A stretch of DNA of 64,000 nt from Hymenobacter sp. UV11. Lineage in GTDB: Bacteria; Bacteroidota; Bacteroidia; Cytophagales; Hymenobacteraceae. The position numbers and the translations under genes are program-made. How positions within the stretch are numbered: position 1 is the first letter of the stretch; each line of letters starts with the position of its first letter. The stretch lies in contig NZ_SRII01000001.1 of the NCBI RefSeq assembly GCF_004684095.1, positions 608,799 through 672,798 of the forward strand, read 5' to 3'. Of this stretch, positions 1 to 8,420 are shown piece by piece. The notes beneath the pieces were generated by a model that saw only the letters and a list, made by a program, of their open reading frames with translations, made no database searches and was not told the DNA's origin.

Positions 1-365
1 CCGCCGTGGAGCACCGCATGGAATTGCTGTTTTCGGAGGGGGTAGGGAAGGGGAGAATTACGCCTCAGAAATTCGTGGAGATAACCTCGACCAACGCGGC
101 TAAAATATTTGGCATGTTTCCGCGCAAAGGCACCATCAGTATTGGGGCCGACGCTGATTTAGTGATTTTCGACCCCGATAAGAAGCACACGATTTCGGCC
201 GCTACCCACCACATGAACGTGGACTACTCGGGCTACGAAGGCTGGGAGCTGACCGGCAAAATCGACACGGTGTTGCTGCGTGGTCAGGTGGCCATCGACG
301 CCGGCGAAGCCAAGGTTTCGAAAGGCTACGGGCAGTTTATCAAGCGCGGGAAGACGGCTTTTTAA
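1..365 (+). CDS. hydA: Dihydropyrimidinase (D-hydantoinase), C-terminal part only
   Basis: The window opens inside this gene; about 120 C-terminal residues are visible and the start lies upstream. The reading LLFSEGVGKGRI followed by STNAAKIFGMFPRKGTI and GADADLVIFDP is the typical end of dihydropyrimidinases, cyclic amidohydrolases that open dihydrouracil or dihydrothymine to the N-carbamoyl beta-amino acid. The metal-binding His and Lys residues lie in the missing part, so catalytic competence cannot be judged. The downstream ureidopropionase-like gene, preT and preA supply the steps before and after it, which strongly favours dihydropyrimidinase over another hydantoinase. A long palindrome (371-494) follows the stop. 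Confidence 0.9.
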   Translation, partial: AVEHRMELLFSEGVGKGRITPQKFVEITSTNAAKIFGMFPRKGTISIGADADLVIFDPDKKHTISAATHHMNVDYSGYEGWELTGKIDTVLLRGQVAIDAGEAKVSKGYGQFIKRGKTAF

Positions 366-370
366 TCGTC

Positions 371-494
371 TGTCATTGCGAGCGCAACGAAGTGGAGCGC
401 GGCAATCTTTCCTTGGCCGTTCGCTTCATTAGATTAGTAATCCAGGCGTGAAGGAAAGATTGCCGCACTCCACTTCGTTGCGCTCGCAATGACA
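371..494. repeat. Palindromic repeat family A, copy 1
   Basis: Two 44-base arms (371-414 and 451-494) are reverse complements with one mismatch, around a 36-base spacer. The arm begins TGTCATTGCGAGCGCAACGA. Other copies lie at 1445-1567, 48212-48272 (short form) and 51019-51131. It sits between hydA and the amidohydrolase gene and would form a long hairpin in RNA. No T-tract follows, so it is not a classical terminator. Confidence 0.9.
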
Positions 495-550
495 GGCGGA
501 AAAACGAAGAACAATACCAACAATCAACCATCACCAATCAGCAAATCCAC

Positions 551-1417
551 ATGGCGCGCATTATCAAATCCGGCCTCATCCAAATGAGCCTGCCGATGAC
601 CGAGGGCGAGGGCTCTATCGAAGAAATCAAGGAAGCGATGGTGCAGAAGCACATCCCGCTGATTGAGGAAGCCGGCCGCCAGGGCGTGCAGATTCTCTGC
701 TTGCAGGAGATTTTTAGCACGCCCTATTTCTGCCCTGGTCAGGACAGCAAGTGGTACGCCTCGGCCGAATCGGTGCCCGGCCCCACCACCGAGCGCATGG
801 CCGAATACGCCAAGAAGTACCAGATGGTGATGATTGTGCCCGTGTACGAGCGCGAGTCGGCGGGCGTGCTCTACAACACGGCCGCCGTGATTGATGCCGA
901 CGGCACGTACCTGGGCAAGTACCGCAAAAACCACATTCCGCACACCAACGGCTTCTGGGAGAAGTACTTCTTCAAGCCCGGCAACCTGGGCTACCCCGTC
1001 TTCCAGACCCGCTACGCCAAGGTGGGCGTGTACATCTGCTACGACCGCCACTTCCCCGACGGCGCCCGCGTGCTGGGCCTGAACGGTGCCGAAATCGTGT
1101 ACAACCCCTCGGCCACCGTGGCCGGCCTCTCGCAGTACCTCTGGAAGCTAGAGCAGCCCGCCCACGCGGCGGCCAACGGCTACTTCATGGGCTGTATCAA
1201 CCGGGTAGGCGAGGAGAAGCCCTGGAACCTGGGCCGCTTCTACGGCACCAGCTACTTCGTGGACCCGCGCGGCCAGATTATCAAGCAAGCCAGCGAGGAC
1301 CAGGACGAACTGCTGATTTCGGAGTTCGACCTCGACATGATTGACGAGGTGCGCGCCACCTGGCAGTTCTTCCGCGACCGCCGGCCGGAGACTTATGGGA
1401 AGTTAGTGGAGCTGTAG
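551..1417 (+). CDS. Nitrilase-superfamily amidohydrolase, probable beta-ureidopropionase
   Basis: A 288-residue carbon-nitrogen hydrolase with a complete catalytic set: Glu53 (LQEIF), Lys126 (KYRKNHIPH) and nucleophile Cys163 (YICYDRHFP). The family releases ammonia and CO2 from N-carbamoyl compounds. Close relatives include N-carbamoylputrescine amidases, so sequence alone does not fix the substrate. Its place between dihydropyrimidinase and preT-preA makes N-carbamoyl-beta-alanine or N-carbamoyl-beta-aminoisobutyrate the likely substrate, the last step of reductive uracil and thymine breakdown. The ATG at 551 gives the conserved family N-terminus. It lies between two family A palindromes. 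No signal peptide is visible; a cytoplasmic enzyme is expected. Confidence 0.88.
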   Translation: MARIIKSGLIQMSLPMTEGEGSIEEIKEAMVQKHIPLIEEAGRQGVQILCLQEIFSTPYFCPGQDSKWYASAESVPGPTTERMAEYAKKYQMVMIVPVYERESAGVLYNTAAVIDADGTYLGKYRKNHIPHTNGFWEKYFFKPGNLGYPVFQTRYAKVGVYICYDRHFPDGARVLGLNGAEIVYNPSATVAGLSQYLWKLEQPAHAAANGYFMGCINRVGEEKPWNLGRFYGTSYFVDPRGQIIKQASEDQDELLISEFDLDMIDEVRATWQFFRDRRPETYGKLVEL

Positions 1418-1444
1418 AAGCAAATGATTATGAGTTAAATCGTT

Positions 1445-1567
1445 TGTCATTGCGAGCGCAACGAAGTGGAGCGCGGCAATCTTTCCTTCACGTTAGGGGT
1501 ACTAACCTGCTGAAGCGAACGGCCAGGAAAGATTGCCGCGCTCCACTTCGTTGCGCTCGCAATGACA
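1445..1567. repeat. Palindromic repeat family A, copy 2
   Basis: Arms 1445-1488 and 1525-1567 match copy 1. Its spacer, read in reverse complement, resembles the copy 1 spacer (both begin GGCCGTTCGCTTCA), so the two copies lie in opposite orientation around the amidohydrolase gene. The run SLRAQRS encoded across it is a translated repeat, not a protein. Confidence 0.9.
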
Positions 1568-1594
1568 GGCGCTTCGAATTAAAAAATAAACTAA

Positions 1595-2917
1595 ATGGCC
1601 GAATTTTCTACCCCTACCACCGCCCAGGAATTCGCGGAAAACTTTGCGCAGCTCAAGCCCAACATGAGCCGCAACGAGGCGCTGTATGAAAGCTCGCGCT
1701 GCTTGTTCTGCTTTGATGCGCCGTGCATCACGGCCTGCCCGTCGGGCATTGACATTCCACAGTTTATTCGGCAGATAAACTCGGGCAACGTGACCGGGTC
1801 GGCGCGCACCATTTACGAGGCTAATTACTTCGGCAACGCCTGCGGCAAGGTGTGCCCCACGGAAGTGCTGTGCGAAGGCGCCTGCGTGTACAACTTGCAA
1901 GACGTGAAGCCGATAGAAATCGGCCGCCTGCAAAGCTATGCCACGACCCAGGCCATTGCGGAGAATAAAAAACTCTTCGCGCCCGGCCTAGCCAATGGCA
2001 AGCGCGTGGCCGTTATCGGCGCGGGTCCGGCCGGTATTTCGGCCGCCTGCGAGCTGCGGGCGCTGGGCTACGAAGTGGTGGTGTATGAGGCCAAGGCTCA
2101 ACCTTCGGGCCTCACGCTCTACGGCGTAGCGCCGTATAAAATCACCAACGAGGAAGCGCTGGCCGAGATGGCTTACCTGCAAGGGCAGTTTGGCTACGAG
2201 GTGCGCTACCACGCGCCCATTACTGGCCGCGACGACCTGGCCGCGCTCGAAGCCGAGTACGACGCCATTTTCCTGGGCATCGGGCTGGGACACACGAGTG
2301 CGCTAGGCCTACCCGGCGAGGACAGGGCCAACTGCGTGGGCGCGGTCGAGTTTATTGAAGCGCTGCGGCAGCGGCAGGCGGGCACGCCGGTGGGTCGCAT
2401 GGTGGTGGTGCTGGGCGGCGGCAACACCGCGATGGACGCTGCATCCGAGGCGGCGCGACTGGGCGCTGAGAACGTGGTACTGGCCTACCGGCGCGGTAAG
2501 GACGAGATGGGCGCGTACCACTTCGAATACGACCTGGCGAAGGGGGTAGGGGTGCGGGGCCTGTTTAACGTGGCGCCGCTCGAAATTCTGGGCGATGACT
2601 ACGTAACGGGCGTGCGCTTCATCCGCACCGCCGTGGCCGATGGCCGTGTGCAGGAGGTGCCCGGCACCGAGTTCACGCAGCCCTGCGACATGGTGATTAA
2701 AGCCACCGGCCAGGCCAAGCAGACCCATTTTCTGCACCACATTCCGGGCCTGGAGTTGGATAATCGCGGCCGCATTGTGGCCGACGCCGTGGGTCAGACT
2801 ACCAACCCGCAGTACTTCGCTTCCGGCGATGCCCGCAACGGCGGGGCCGAGGTAGTGAACGCCGCCGCCGAAGCCAAGGTAGCGGCGCGCGGTATCCACG
2901 CCTTTTTGAGCAAGTAG
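1595..2917 (+). CDS. preT: NAD-dependent dihydropyrimidine dehydrogenase, PreT subunit
   Basis: A 440-residue flavoprotein of the glutamate-synthase small-chain type. An N-terminal helical domain carries two four-cysteine groups (Cys36, 39, 44, 48 and Cys83, 87, 93, 97) expected to bind [4Fe-4S] clusters. An FAD-binding Rossmann fold starts near residue 138 (VAVIGAGPAG) and an NAD(P)-binding fold near 270 (VVVLGGGNTAMDAA). PreT passes electrons between NAD(H) and PreA, which reduces uracil or thymine to the dihydro form. preA follows after 79 bases that hold a hairpin pair, so the two are probably co-transcribed. Length and motif order fit the family. Confidence 0.93.
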   Translation: MAEFSTPTTAQEFAENFAQLKPNMSRNEALYESSRCLFCFDAPCITACPSGIDIPQFIRQINSGNVTGSARTIYEANYFGNACGKVCPTEVLCEGACVYNLQDVKPIEIGRLQSYATTQAIAENKKLFAPGLANGKRVAVIGAGPAGISAACELRALGYEVVVYEAKAQPSGLTLYGVAPYKITNEEALAEMAYLQGQFGYEVRYHAPITGRDDLAALEAEYDAIFLGIGLGHTSALGLPGEDRANCVGAVEFIEALRQRQAGTPVGRMVVVLGGGNTAMDAASEAARLGAENVVLAYRRGKDEMGAYHFEYDLAKGVGVRGLFNVAPLEILGDDYVTGVRFIRTAVADGRVQEVPGTEFTQPCDMVIKATGQAKQTHFLHHIPGLELDNRGRIVADAVGQTTNPQYFASGDARNGGAEVVNAAAEAKVAARGIHAFLSK

Positions 2918-2993
2918 CGCGGACTTTCAGTCCGCGAGTTGAGCCTCATTTCCTCCCTTTGTATTCAATCGCGGACTAAAAGTCCGCGCTACT
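2913..2993. repeat. Palindromic repeat between preT and preA
   Basis: Two 24-base arms (2913-2936 and 2970-2993) are reverse complements with one mismatch, and each arm is itself palindromic around GCGGACT...AGTCCGC. The left arm includes the preT stop codon and the right arm ends 4 bases before the preA start, so the element fills the intergenic space. In mRNA it could fold as two small hairpins or one long one. Confidence 0.85.
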
Positions 2994-2996
2994 GCC

Positions 2997-4379
2997 ATGC
3001 CTGACCTCTCCATAAACTTCGCCGGTATCACCTCGCCCAACCCATTCTGGCTGGCTTCGGCGCCGCCTACCAACTCGGGCTACCAAGTGATGAAAGCCTT
3101 TGACGCGGGCTGGGGCGGCGCGGTCTGGAAAACGCTGGGCGTGCCCGTTATCAACGTGTCGAGCCGCTACGGTGGGGTTAATTACCGCGACAAGCGGCTG
3201 GTGGGCTTCAATAACATTGAGCTGATATCAGACCGCCCGCTGGCCGACAACCTGCGCGAGATTTCGGAGGTCAAGAAGCGCTTTCCCGAACACGCCGTCA
3301 TTGCCTCGCTCATGGTGCAGAGCCGGCAGGAGTGGCACGACATCGTGCGCCAAAGCCAGGATGCGGGCGCCGACGGCTTCGAGCTGAACTTTGGCTGCCC
3401 GCATGGTATGTGCGAGCGCGGCATGGGCTCGGCGGTGGGGCAGGAACCCAAAGTCCTACAAATGATAGTGGAATGGGTGATGGAAGTGGCCCAGAAGCCC
3501 GTCATCGTGAAGCTCACGCCCAACATCTCCGACATCACCGAGCCGGCGATGGCCGCCCGCCGCGCCGGGGCCGATGCTATTTCGCTGATAAACACCATCC
3601 AGAGTATTGTGGGTGTTGATATCGACCACTTCGCGCCCTACCCCATCGTGGACGGCCAGGGCACCAACGGCGGCTACTGCGGCCCGGCCGTGAAGCCCAT
3701 TGCCCTGAACATGGTGAAGAACTGCGCCCAGCACCCCGACGTGCGACTGCCCATCTCGGGCATCGGCGGCATTGAGAACTGGCGCGATGCGGTGGAGCAT
3801 ATCCTGCTGGGTGCCAGCTCAGTGCAGGTGTGCACGGCGGCCATGCACTTCGGCTTCGGCATCATTCGGGAGATGGTGAGCGGGCTGGAGCAGTACATGG
3901 TGGAGAAGAATTTCCAGACCATCTACGACTTCGTGGGCAAGGCCCTGCCCAACGTGCGGCACTGGGAAGACCTCAATATGAAGTACCAAGTGAAGGCCCA
4001 CATTCACGAAGAAAAGTGCATCGGCTGCCAGCTCTGCTACACCGCCTGCGAAGACGGCGCGCACCAGGCCATTCGGCTGCAAGCCGGTACCCGCACGCCC
4101 GCCATCATTGAGGAAAATTGCGTGGGCTGCAACCTCTGCTCGCTGGTGTGCCCAGTGGATGAGTGCATTACGATGGAGCGCCACGACGACGGCACCCAGC
4201 ACCTCACCTGGAAGGAGCGCACCGCGGCCGGCAACATTCCCACCACTTTCAACGACGAGCTGGCCGGCGGCCGCCACCACTGGGTGCCCGAGCCGGCCGC
4301 CGCGTTGGGCAAGGAGCGCCATAAAACGCTGCCCGGCAAAGCGCGGGCATTAGGGGTTATAGAACATAAGACAGAATAA
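2997..4379 (+). CDS. preA: NAD-dependent dihydropyrimidine dehydrogenase, PreA subunit
   Basis: A 460-residue protein with an FMN-binding TIM barrel like dihydroorotate dehydrogenase, then a two-cluster ferredoxin tail. The barrel contains NFGCPHGMCERGMG near residue 130; the loop that carries the catalytic Cys in mammalian enzymes reads GSAVGQ here, so I do not assign the general acid. Two [4Fe-4S] motifs follow: CIGCQLCYTAC near 341 and CVGCNLCSLVC near 375. With PreT it reduces uracil and thymine using NADH, the first step of the pathway completed by the two upstream genes. The start fits the family N-terminus and lies just after the palindrome. Confidence 0.94.
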   Translation: MPDLSINFAGITSPNPFWLASAPPTNSGYQVMKAFDAGWGGAVWKTLGVPVINVSSRYGGVNYRDKRLVGFNNIELISDRPLADNLREISEVKKRFPEHAVIASLMVQSRQEWHDIVRQSQDAGADGFELNFGCPHGMCERGMGSAVGQEPKVLQMIVEWVMEVAQKPVIVKLTPNISDITEPAMAARRAGADAISLINTIQSIVGVDIDHFAPYPIVDGQGTNGGYCGPAVKPIALNMVKNCAQHPDVRLPISGIGGIENWRDAVEHILLGASSVQVCTAAMHFGFGIIREMVSGLEQYMVEKNFQTIYDFVGKALPNVRHWEDLNMKYQVKAHIHEEKCIGCQLCYTACEDGAHQAIRLQAGTRTPAIIEENCVGCNLCSLVCPVDECITMERHDDGTQHLTWKERTAAGNIPTTFNDELAGGRHHWVPEPAAALGKERHKTLPGKARALGVIEHKTE

Positions 4380-4491
4380 TTTGCACAGCAAAACGGGGTG
4401 CTAATCGTCTGAAAGTAGGAGTTGACCGTATGCCGGCCCTGGCTTACGGTTGGGGGGCTAATTTTGCGTTCCCATTATTTCCCTTCCACCT

Positions 4492-5862
4492 ATGCCTACC
4501 CCCGCTTACCTCACCCAACATCAAAACCGCTTCCTCGAAGAGCTGATGGACTGGCTCCGCATCCCGTCCGTGTCAGCCGACCCCAAGTTTCACGGCGACG
4601 TGCTGAAGGCCGCTGACTTCTTGAAAACCAGGCTTGAAGAAGCTGGCGCCCAAGGCGTGGAGATTTGCTCCACTGCCGGTTATCCCATTGTGTACGGCGA
4701 ATATTTTGCCGGCCCTGACCGCCCTACCGTGCTCGTGTATGGCCACTACGACGTGCAGCCCGCCGACCCCTACGAGCTCTGGACCTCGCCGCCGTTTGAG
4801 CCGGTGATTAAGGACGGAAAAATCTACGCCCGCGGCGCCTGCGACGACAAAGGCCAGGTGTATATGCACGTGAAAGCGCTGGAAATGATGCTGCGCGACG
4901 GTGGTACCGGTGCGCCCTGCAATATCAAGTTCATGTTTGAAGGCGAAGAAGAAGTGGGCTCTAATAACCTGGCTATCTTCGTGAAAGAGAATAAAGAGAA
5001 GCTGAAAGCCGACGTTATTCTCATCTCCGATACCGGCATACTGGCCAACGACGTGCCCACTATTGAGGTGGGTTTGCGCGGCCTCAGCTACCACGAAGTA
5101 GAAGTAACCGGTCCCAACCGCGACCTGCACTCGGGCCTCTATGGCGGCGCCGTGATGAACCCCATCAACGCGCTCTGCGACATGATTAGCAGCCTGCACG
5201 ACGAGAACCGCCACATCACCATCCCCGGTTTCTACGACAACGTGGACGAGCTGCCCGCCGCCGAGCGCGCCGAAATGGCCCAGGCGCCGTTCTCGGAAGA
5301 GGAATTTAAACAGAGCATCGGCCTGCCCGCCGCCGTGGGCGAGGCCGGCTACAGTACGCCCGAGCGTACCAGCATCCGGCCCACGCTCGACGTGAATGGC
5401 ATCTGGGGCGGCTACACCGGCGAGGGCGCCAAAACAGTTATCGCCAGCAAGGCCTACGCCAAAATCTCGATGCGCCTGGTGCCCCACCAAACCAGCGACG
5501 AGATTACGGCGCTGTTTCAGAGGCACTTCGCTAGCATTGCGCCGGCCGGCATTACCGTGAAGGTGACGCCCCACCACGGCGGCGAGCCCGTAGTTACGCC
5601 TACCGACTCGGCCGCCTACCGCGCCGCGTCTAAGGCGCTGACCACCACCTTTGGCAAGAAGCCGGTGCCCACGCGCGGCGGCGGCTCCATCCCCATCGTG
5701 GCCATGTTCAAAACGGAGCTGGGCCTCGATTCGGTGCTGCTCGGCTTCGGCCTGGACAGCGACGCCATCCACTCGCCCAACGAGAGCTTTGGTGTGTTCA
5801 ACTTCCTGAAGGGTATCGAAACCATCCCCGAGTTCTACAAAGAATACGCGGCGGCACGGTAG
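4492..5862 (+). CDS. M20-family dipeptidase (zinc metallopeptidase)
   Basis: A 456-residue peptidase with the M20 metal-site order: His85 and Asp87 in GHYDVQPAD, bridging Asp118 in ARGACDDKGQ, general-base Glu in EGEEEVGS (about 151-153) and a late His in SDAIHSPNE near 428. A dimerisation (lid) domain occupies about 200-320. Members usually hydrolyse dipeptides such as carnosine-like or Cys-Gly substrates in the cytoplasm; the exact substrate cannot be read here. No signal peptide. A possible -7 element TAATTTTG lies at 4459-4466, without a good upstream TTG. The gene ends just before a very strong bidirectional terminator. Confidence 0.92.
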   Translation: MPTPAYLTQHQNRFLEELMDWLRIPSVSADPKFHGDVLKAADFLKTRLEEAGAQGVEICSTAGYPIVYGEYFAGPDRPTVLVYGHYDVQPADPYELWTSPPFEPVIKDGKIYARGACDDKGQVYMHVKALEMMLRDGGTGAPCNIKFMFEGEEEVGSNNLAIFVKENKEKLKADVILISDTGILANDVPTIEVGLRGLSYHEVEVTGPNRDLHSGLYGGAVMNPINALCDMISSLHDENRHITIPGFYDNVDELPAAERAEMAQAPFSEEEFKQSIGLPAAVGEAGYSTPERTSIRPTLDVNGIWGGYTGEGAKTVIASKAYAKISMRLVPHQTSDEITALFQRHFASIAPAGITVKVTPHHGGEPVVTPTDSAAYRAASKALTTTFGKKPVPTRGGGSIPIVAMFKTELGLDSVLLGFGLDSDAIHSPNESFGVFNFLKGIETIPEFYKEYAAAR

Positions 5863-5869
5863 CCAAAGC

Positions 5870-5939
5870 GCCTCCCTACCCCCATCAAAAAGCCCGAACG
5901 CTACACAGCGTTCGGGCTTTTTGATGGGGGTAGGGAGGC
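5870..5939. terminator. Bidirectional terminator, perfect 32 bp inverted repeat
   Basis: Arms 5870-5901 and 5908-5939 are perfect reverse complements with a 6-base loop. The inner part is a classical GC stem (GCCCGAACGC) flanked by A5 and T5 tracts, serving the M20 gene and the convergent barrel gene. The outer part carries CCTACCCCC and GGGGGTAGG, the genome's recurrent motif. Confidence 0.93.
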
Positions 5940-5945
5940 AGTTAC

Positions 5946-6560
5946 TTAGTTGAACGAGTAGGTCAGGTACAGTTGAAACGCGCTGTTGCGTATGCGCTGT
6001 TGCGAATTACTGGTGGCCGAAAGCGGCACTTCCTTGTACACATTGCTAAAGGCGCCGTTGTAGCGAAGGCCCACGCCCAACCCATGCTTTAGCTGGTAGC
6101 CCAGGCCAGCCAGGTAGCCAAAATCGGCGGTTTTAAAGGCGCTTTTTGCATCCGTAGATACGCTGCCCGCCTCTGCCTTAGCGGCTACCAAGAAGCCCAC
6201 CTGCGGCCCGGCCTCGAAGAAGAAGCCATCAGTATTGACATGAAAAACCAATGGCACATCAATGTAGTGCAGCCGGATGCCAGTGTCACTGTTGTTGGCA
6301 AAATGCGCACCCTTCTGCGAATAAATCAACTCGGGCTGGAAGGCAAACAGCTTGGCAAACCCAATATTAGCAAACACACCCGCGTGGAAGCCAAAGCGGT
6401 TGTCGAACCCATTTTTGGCATCAACACCCACAAAATCGGTGAGCGAAGCACCGGCCTTGAGGCCCAGTGAAACGTTGCCGCCGCGCCCGCGGTACTGCGC
6501 GTGGGCAACGGTGCTACCCCCGGCAAGCAGGGCAAAGAGCATAAAAGTAGTTTTTTTCAT
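5946..6560 (-). CDS. Outer membrane beta-barrel protein, PorT-like, paralog 1 of 3
   Basis: A 204-residue barrel starting MKKTTFMLFALLAGG with a signal peptide ending near AHAQ. I use the ATG at 6560 because an upstream in-frame start would put 24 non-signal residues ahead of the signal peptide. The mature part shows alternating hydrophobic strands (VSLGLKAGASLTDF, FGFHAGVFANIGF, LHYIDVPLVFHV) and a C-terminal aromatic-rich strand, typical of the 8-stranded PorT/OmpW-like family. Function unknown. It is one of three adjacent same-strand paralogs, each followed by its own hairpin terminator. A -7-like TAGCTTTG (minus strand, 6587-6594) lies upstream. Confidence 0.85.
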   Translation of the reverse strand: MKKTTFMLFALLAGGSTVAHAQYRGRGGNVSLGLKAGASLTDFVGVDAKNGFDNRFGFHAGVFANIGFAKLFAFQPELIYSQKGAHFANNSDTGIRLHYIDVPLVFHVNTDGFFFEAGPQVGFLVAAKAEAGSVSTDAKSAFKTADFGYLAGLGYQLKHGLGVGLRYNGAFSNVYKEVPLSATSNSQQRIRNSAFQLYLTYSFN

Positions 6561-6630
6561 CAGAAACCTACAGGTGATAGATGGGGCAAAGCTACGGACG
6601 TGAGCTTTGGTGAGGGGGGTAGGAAAACGC

Positions 6631-6665
6631 AAAAAGCCAGCTCCGACGAGGAAGCTGGCTTTTTT
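6631..6665. terminator. Terminator downstream of barrel paralog 2
   Basis: AAAAAGCCAGCT pairs with AGCTGGCTTTTT across a short loop. T-tracts on either strand make it usable in both directions; it separates the first and second barrel genes. Confidence 0.88.
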
Positions 6666-6691
6666 GCGGGTCTTTAGCAGCTAACAATTGT

Positions 6692-7405
6692 TTAGCTTTT
6701 ACTGCCAAACAGGTAATGCACCTGAAACTGGAACACGCTGTTATGGAAGCTGTTGCCGTAGGACACATCTGAACTGCCCACATTCCGGTCATTCTTATAA
6801 ACGTGCGAAAAATCGCCGGTGTAGCGTAGGCCCACGCCCAAGCCAATGGCGAACTGGTAGCCCAGTCCTCCCACGTAGCCTAGGCTCACGGGCACCAGGC
6901 TACTCCGGTCGGTGCTGATTACTTGGTCGGGCGGGTTGTCGTAACTGCCTACTTTGCCAAAAGCAGATAAGTATTCGCGCTGGGCCAATGCCAAACTCAG
7001 TTGCGGCCCCACCTCCACAAAGAAGCCGGTTCCGGCCGCGCCCGTAGTCAGTTTAGCCAGCACGGGTACGTCCAGGTACGATAGGGTAGCGCGGTAGCGC
7101 CAGGCGTTGAACTGTGGCCCGGAGCCCGAATTATTGAACCGGAAAGGGTAGTTATCCACAAAAACGCCTTTCTGCGAATAGAGCGCTTCTACTTGCACGG
7201 TGGTGTGTTCGGCCAAGCCATAGGTAGCTACTGCCCCTGCGGTAAAGCCCGGCTTGTAGCCAGCGTTGAGGGGGCCGTCCAGCTGACCCGCGTAGGTACT
7301 GAGGCTAAAGCCGCCCTTGAGCCCATAATTGAAAACCCCTTGCTGCGCAAAGGCGAGGCTGGGCAGGCCCAACAGGAGAGCGAAAACAGACAGGAGTTTT
7401 TTCAT
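6692..7405 (-). CDS. Outer membrane beta-barrel protein, PorT-like, paralog 2 of 3
   Basis: A 237-residue barrel beginning MKKLLSVFALLLGLP, with a signal peptide ending around AFAQ. The ATG at 7405 is chosen because the signal peptide starts there; an upstream GTG/TTG-type extension lacks family features. Strand motifs shared with paralog 3 include YGLKGGFSLSTY, KPGFTAGAV, TVQVEALYSQKG, YLDVPVLAKL and the ending FQFQVHYLFGSKS, so paralogs 2 and 3 are closer to each other than to paralog 1. Expected location is the outer membrane; no ligand can be inferred. Confidence 0.85.
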   Translation of the reverse strand: MKKLLSVFALLLGLPSLAFAQQGVFNYGLKGGFSLSTYAGQLDGPLNAGYKPGFTAGAVATYGLAEHTTVQVEALYSQKGVFVDNYPFRFNNSGSGPQFNAWRYRATLSYLDVPVLAKLTTGAAGTGFFVEVGPQLSLALAQREYLSAFGKVGSYDNPPDQVISTDRSSLVPVSLGYVGGLGYQFAIGLGVGLRYTGDFSHVYKNDRNVGSSDVSYGNSFHNSVFQFQVHYLFGSKS

Positions 7406-7456
7406 GTGGATGAGGAGCAAGAGTGGCCTGGGTCTGAAGCTACGGTTTCTAAAAAC

Positions 7457-7492
7457 TAAAAGGCCGGTTCCCATAAGGAAACCGGCCTTTTA
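7457..7492. terminator. Terminator downstream of barrel paralog 3
   Basis: TAAAAGGCCGGTT pairs with AACCGGCCTTTTA with a one-base bulge. It lies between barrel genes 2 and 3 and isolates their transcripts. Confidence 0.85.
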
Positions 7493-7525
7493 GTATAGCC
7501 AAATATAGGCTAAGTATAGCTTAGA

Positions 7526-8227
7526 TTAGCTTTTGCCACCAAACAGGTAGTGCACCTGGAATTGAAATACACCGTTGTGGAAGTTGTTAGTGCCTTGCAG
7601 CGGAGCGTTGCCGGTGCCGAAGCCGTCCTTAAACACATTGGAGAAGTCGCCGTTGTAGCGTACGCCCAAGCCGAAGCCGCTCGTAATCTGGTAGCCAATG
7701 CCGCCTACGTAGCCAATGCCTACCGGCACCATGCGGTCGCGGCTGCTGTAAGCAGTCACTTCCTTCGGGCTGCCAGCGTCCTCACCTTGGGGGCGGAAAA
7801 ACTCGCGGTCACGAAGGGCGAAGCTTGCCTGCGGGCCAAGCTCGAAGAACAGACCTTTGCCGGCCTCACCCGTGTTTACCTTAAACAGCACGGGTACGTC
7901 GATATAAGAAAGGGTCGAGCGGTACTGCTGGCCGTTATAAGGCGCCAGGGCAGTGCCAGCGGGATAATTTGCTTTATCGATGAACGCACCTTTTTGCGAG
8001 TACAGACCTTCGACTTGTATCGAAGTCATGTCCGATAGGCCATAGTTAACGAGCACACCGGCCGTGAAGCCAGGCTTGAAACCCGTGCTAGAGCCAGTTT
8101 CGCCGCCGCCCGTGTACGAGCTGAGGCTGAAGCCACCTTTAACACCATATTTTACAACGCCGCTCTGGGCGTTGGCAGCGCCGGCAAAGCCAGCTAGAAG
8201 TGCGAGGGAAAGAAGTACTTTTTTCAT
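7526..8227 (-). CDS. Outer membrane beta-barrel protein, PorT-like, paralog 3 of 3
   Basis: A 233-residue barrel with signal peptide MKKVLLSLALLAGFAGAANA. Motifs parallel paralog 2: YGVKGGFSLSSY, FKPGFTAGVL, SIQVEGLYSQKG, YIDVPVLFKV, GGIGYQITSGFGLGVRY and the ending FQFQVHYLFGGKS. A region near residues 140-160 (FFRPQGEDAGSP) varies most and is probably an exposed loop. Transcribed away from the PagL-like gene across a 193-base gap. Conserved architecture but unknown role; such proteins are abundant in Bacteroidota. Confidence 0.86.
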   Translation of the reverse strand: MKKVLLSLALLAGFAGAANAQSGVVKYGVKGGFSLSSYTGGGETGSSTGFKPGFTAGVLVNYGLSDMTSIQVEGLYSQKGAFIDKANYPAGTALAPYNGQQYRSTLSYIDVPVLFKVNTGEAGKGLFFELGPQASFALRDREFFRPQGEDAGSPKEVTAYSSRDRMVPVGIGYVGGIGYQITSGFGLGVRYNGDFSNVFKDGFGTGNAPLQGTNNFHNGVFQFQVHYLFGGKS

Positions 8228-8366
8228 GACTGAAAAATGGGTTTAATAACCCCTGGCCGGGTAGTGATAGAATAATTAATGACAGTTGACCAGGAATGCG
8301 CCTTATACTTGCCGTGGATAGGGCAGGGTTACATTCTGCGTAAAATTTGGTTTTTCACGGTCGAGG

Positions 8367-8397
8367 TTGGGCTGGTCTTGGGCAGGATGTAGATTTG
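8367..8397 (+). promoter_or_regulatory. Bacteroidota-type promoter for the PagL-like gene
   Basis: TTG at 8367-8369, 20 bases, then TAGATTTG at 8390-8397. The predicted transcription start near 8404 leaves about 17 bases before the ATG at 8421, which supports that start. Confidence 0.6.
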
Positions 8398-8420
8398 GAA
8401 GGGGTTTGCTCACTTCATTT

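Noticed and set aside
1444..1689. Open frame beginning SLRAQRSGARQS, with a similar one at 51018-51209
   Set aside because: Both are translations of the family A palindrome. Such frames are widespread database artefacts and have no independent coding evidence.
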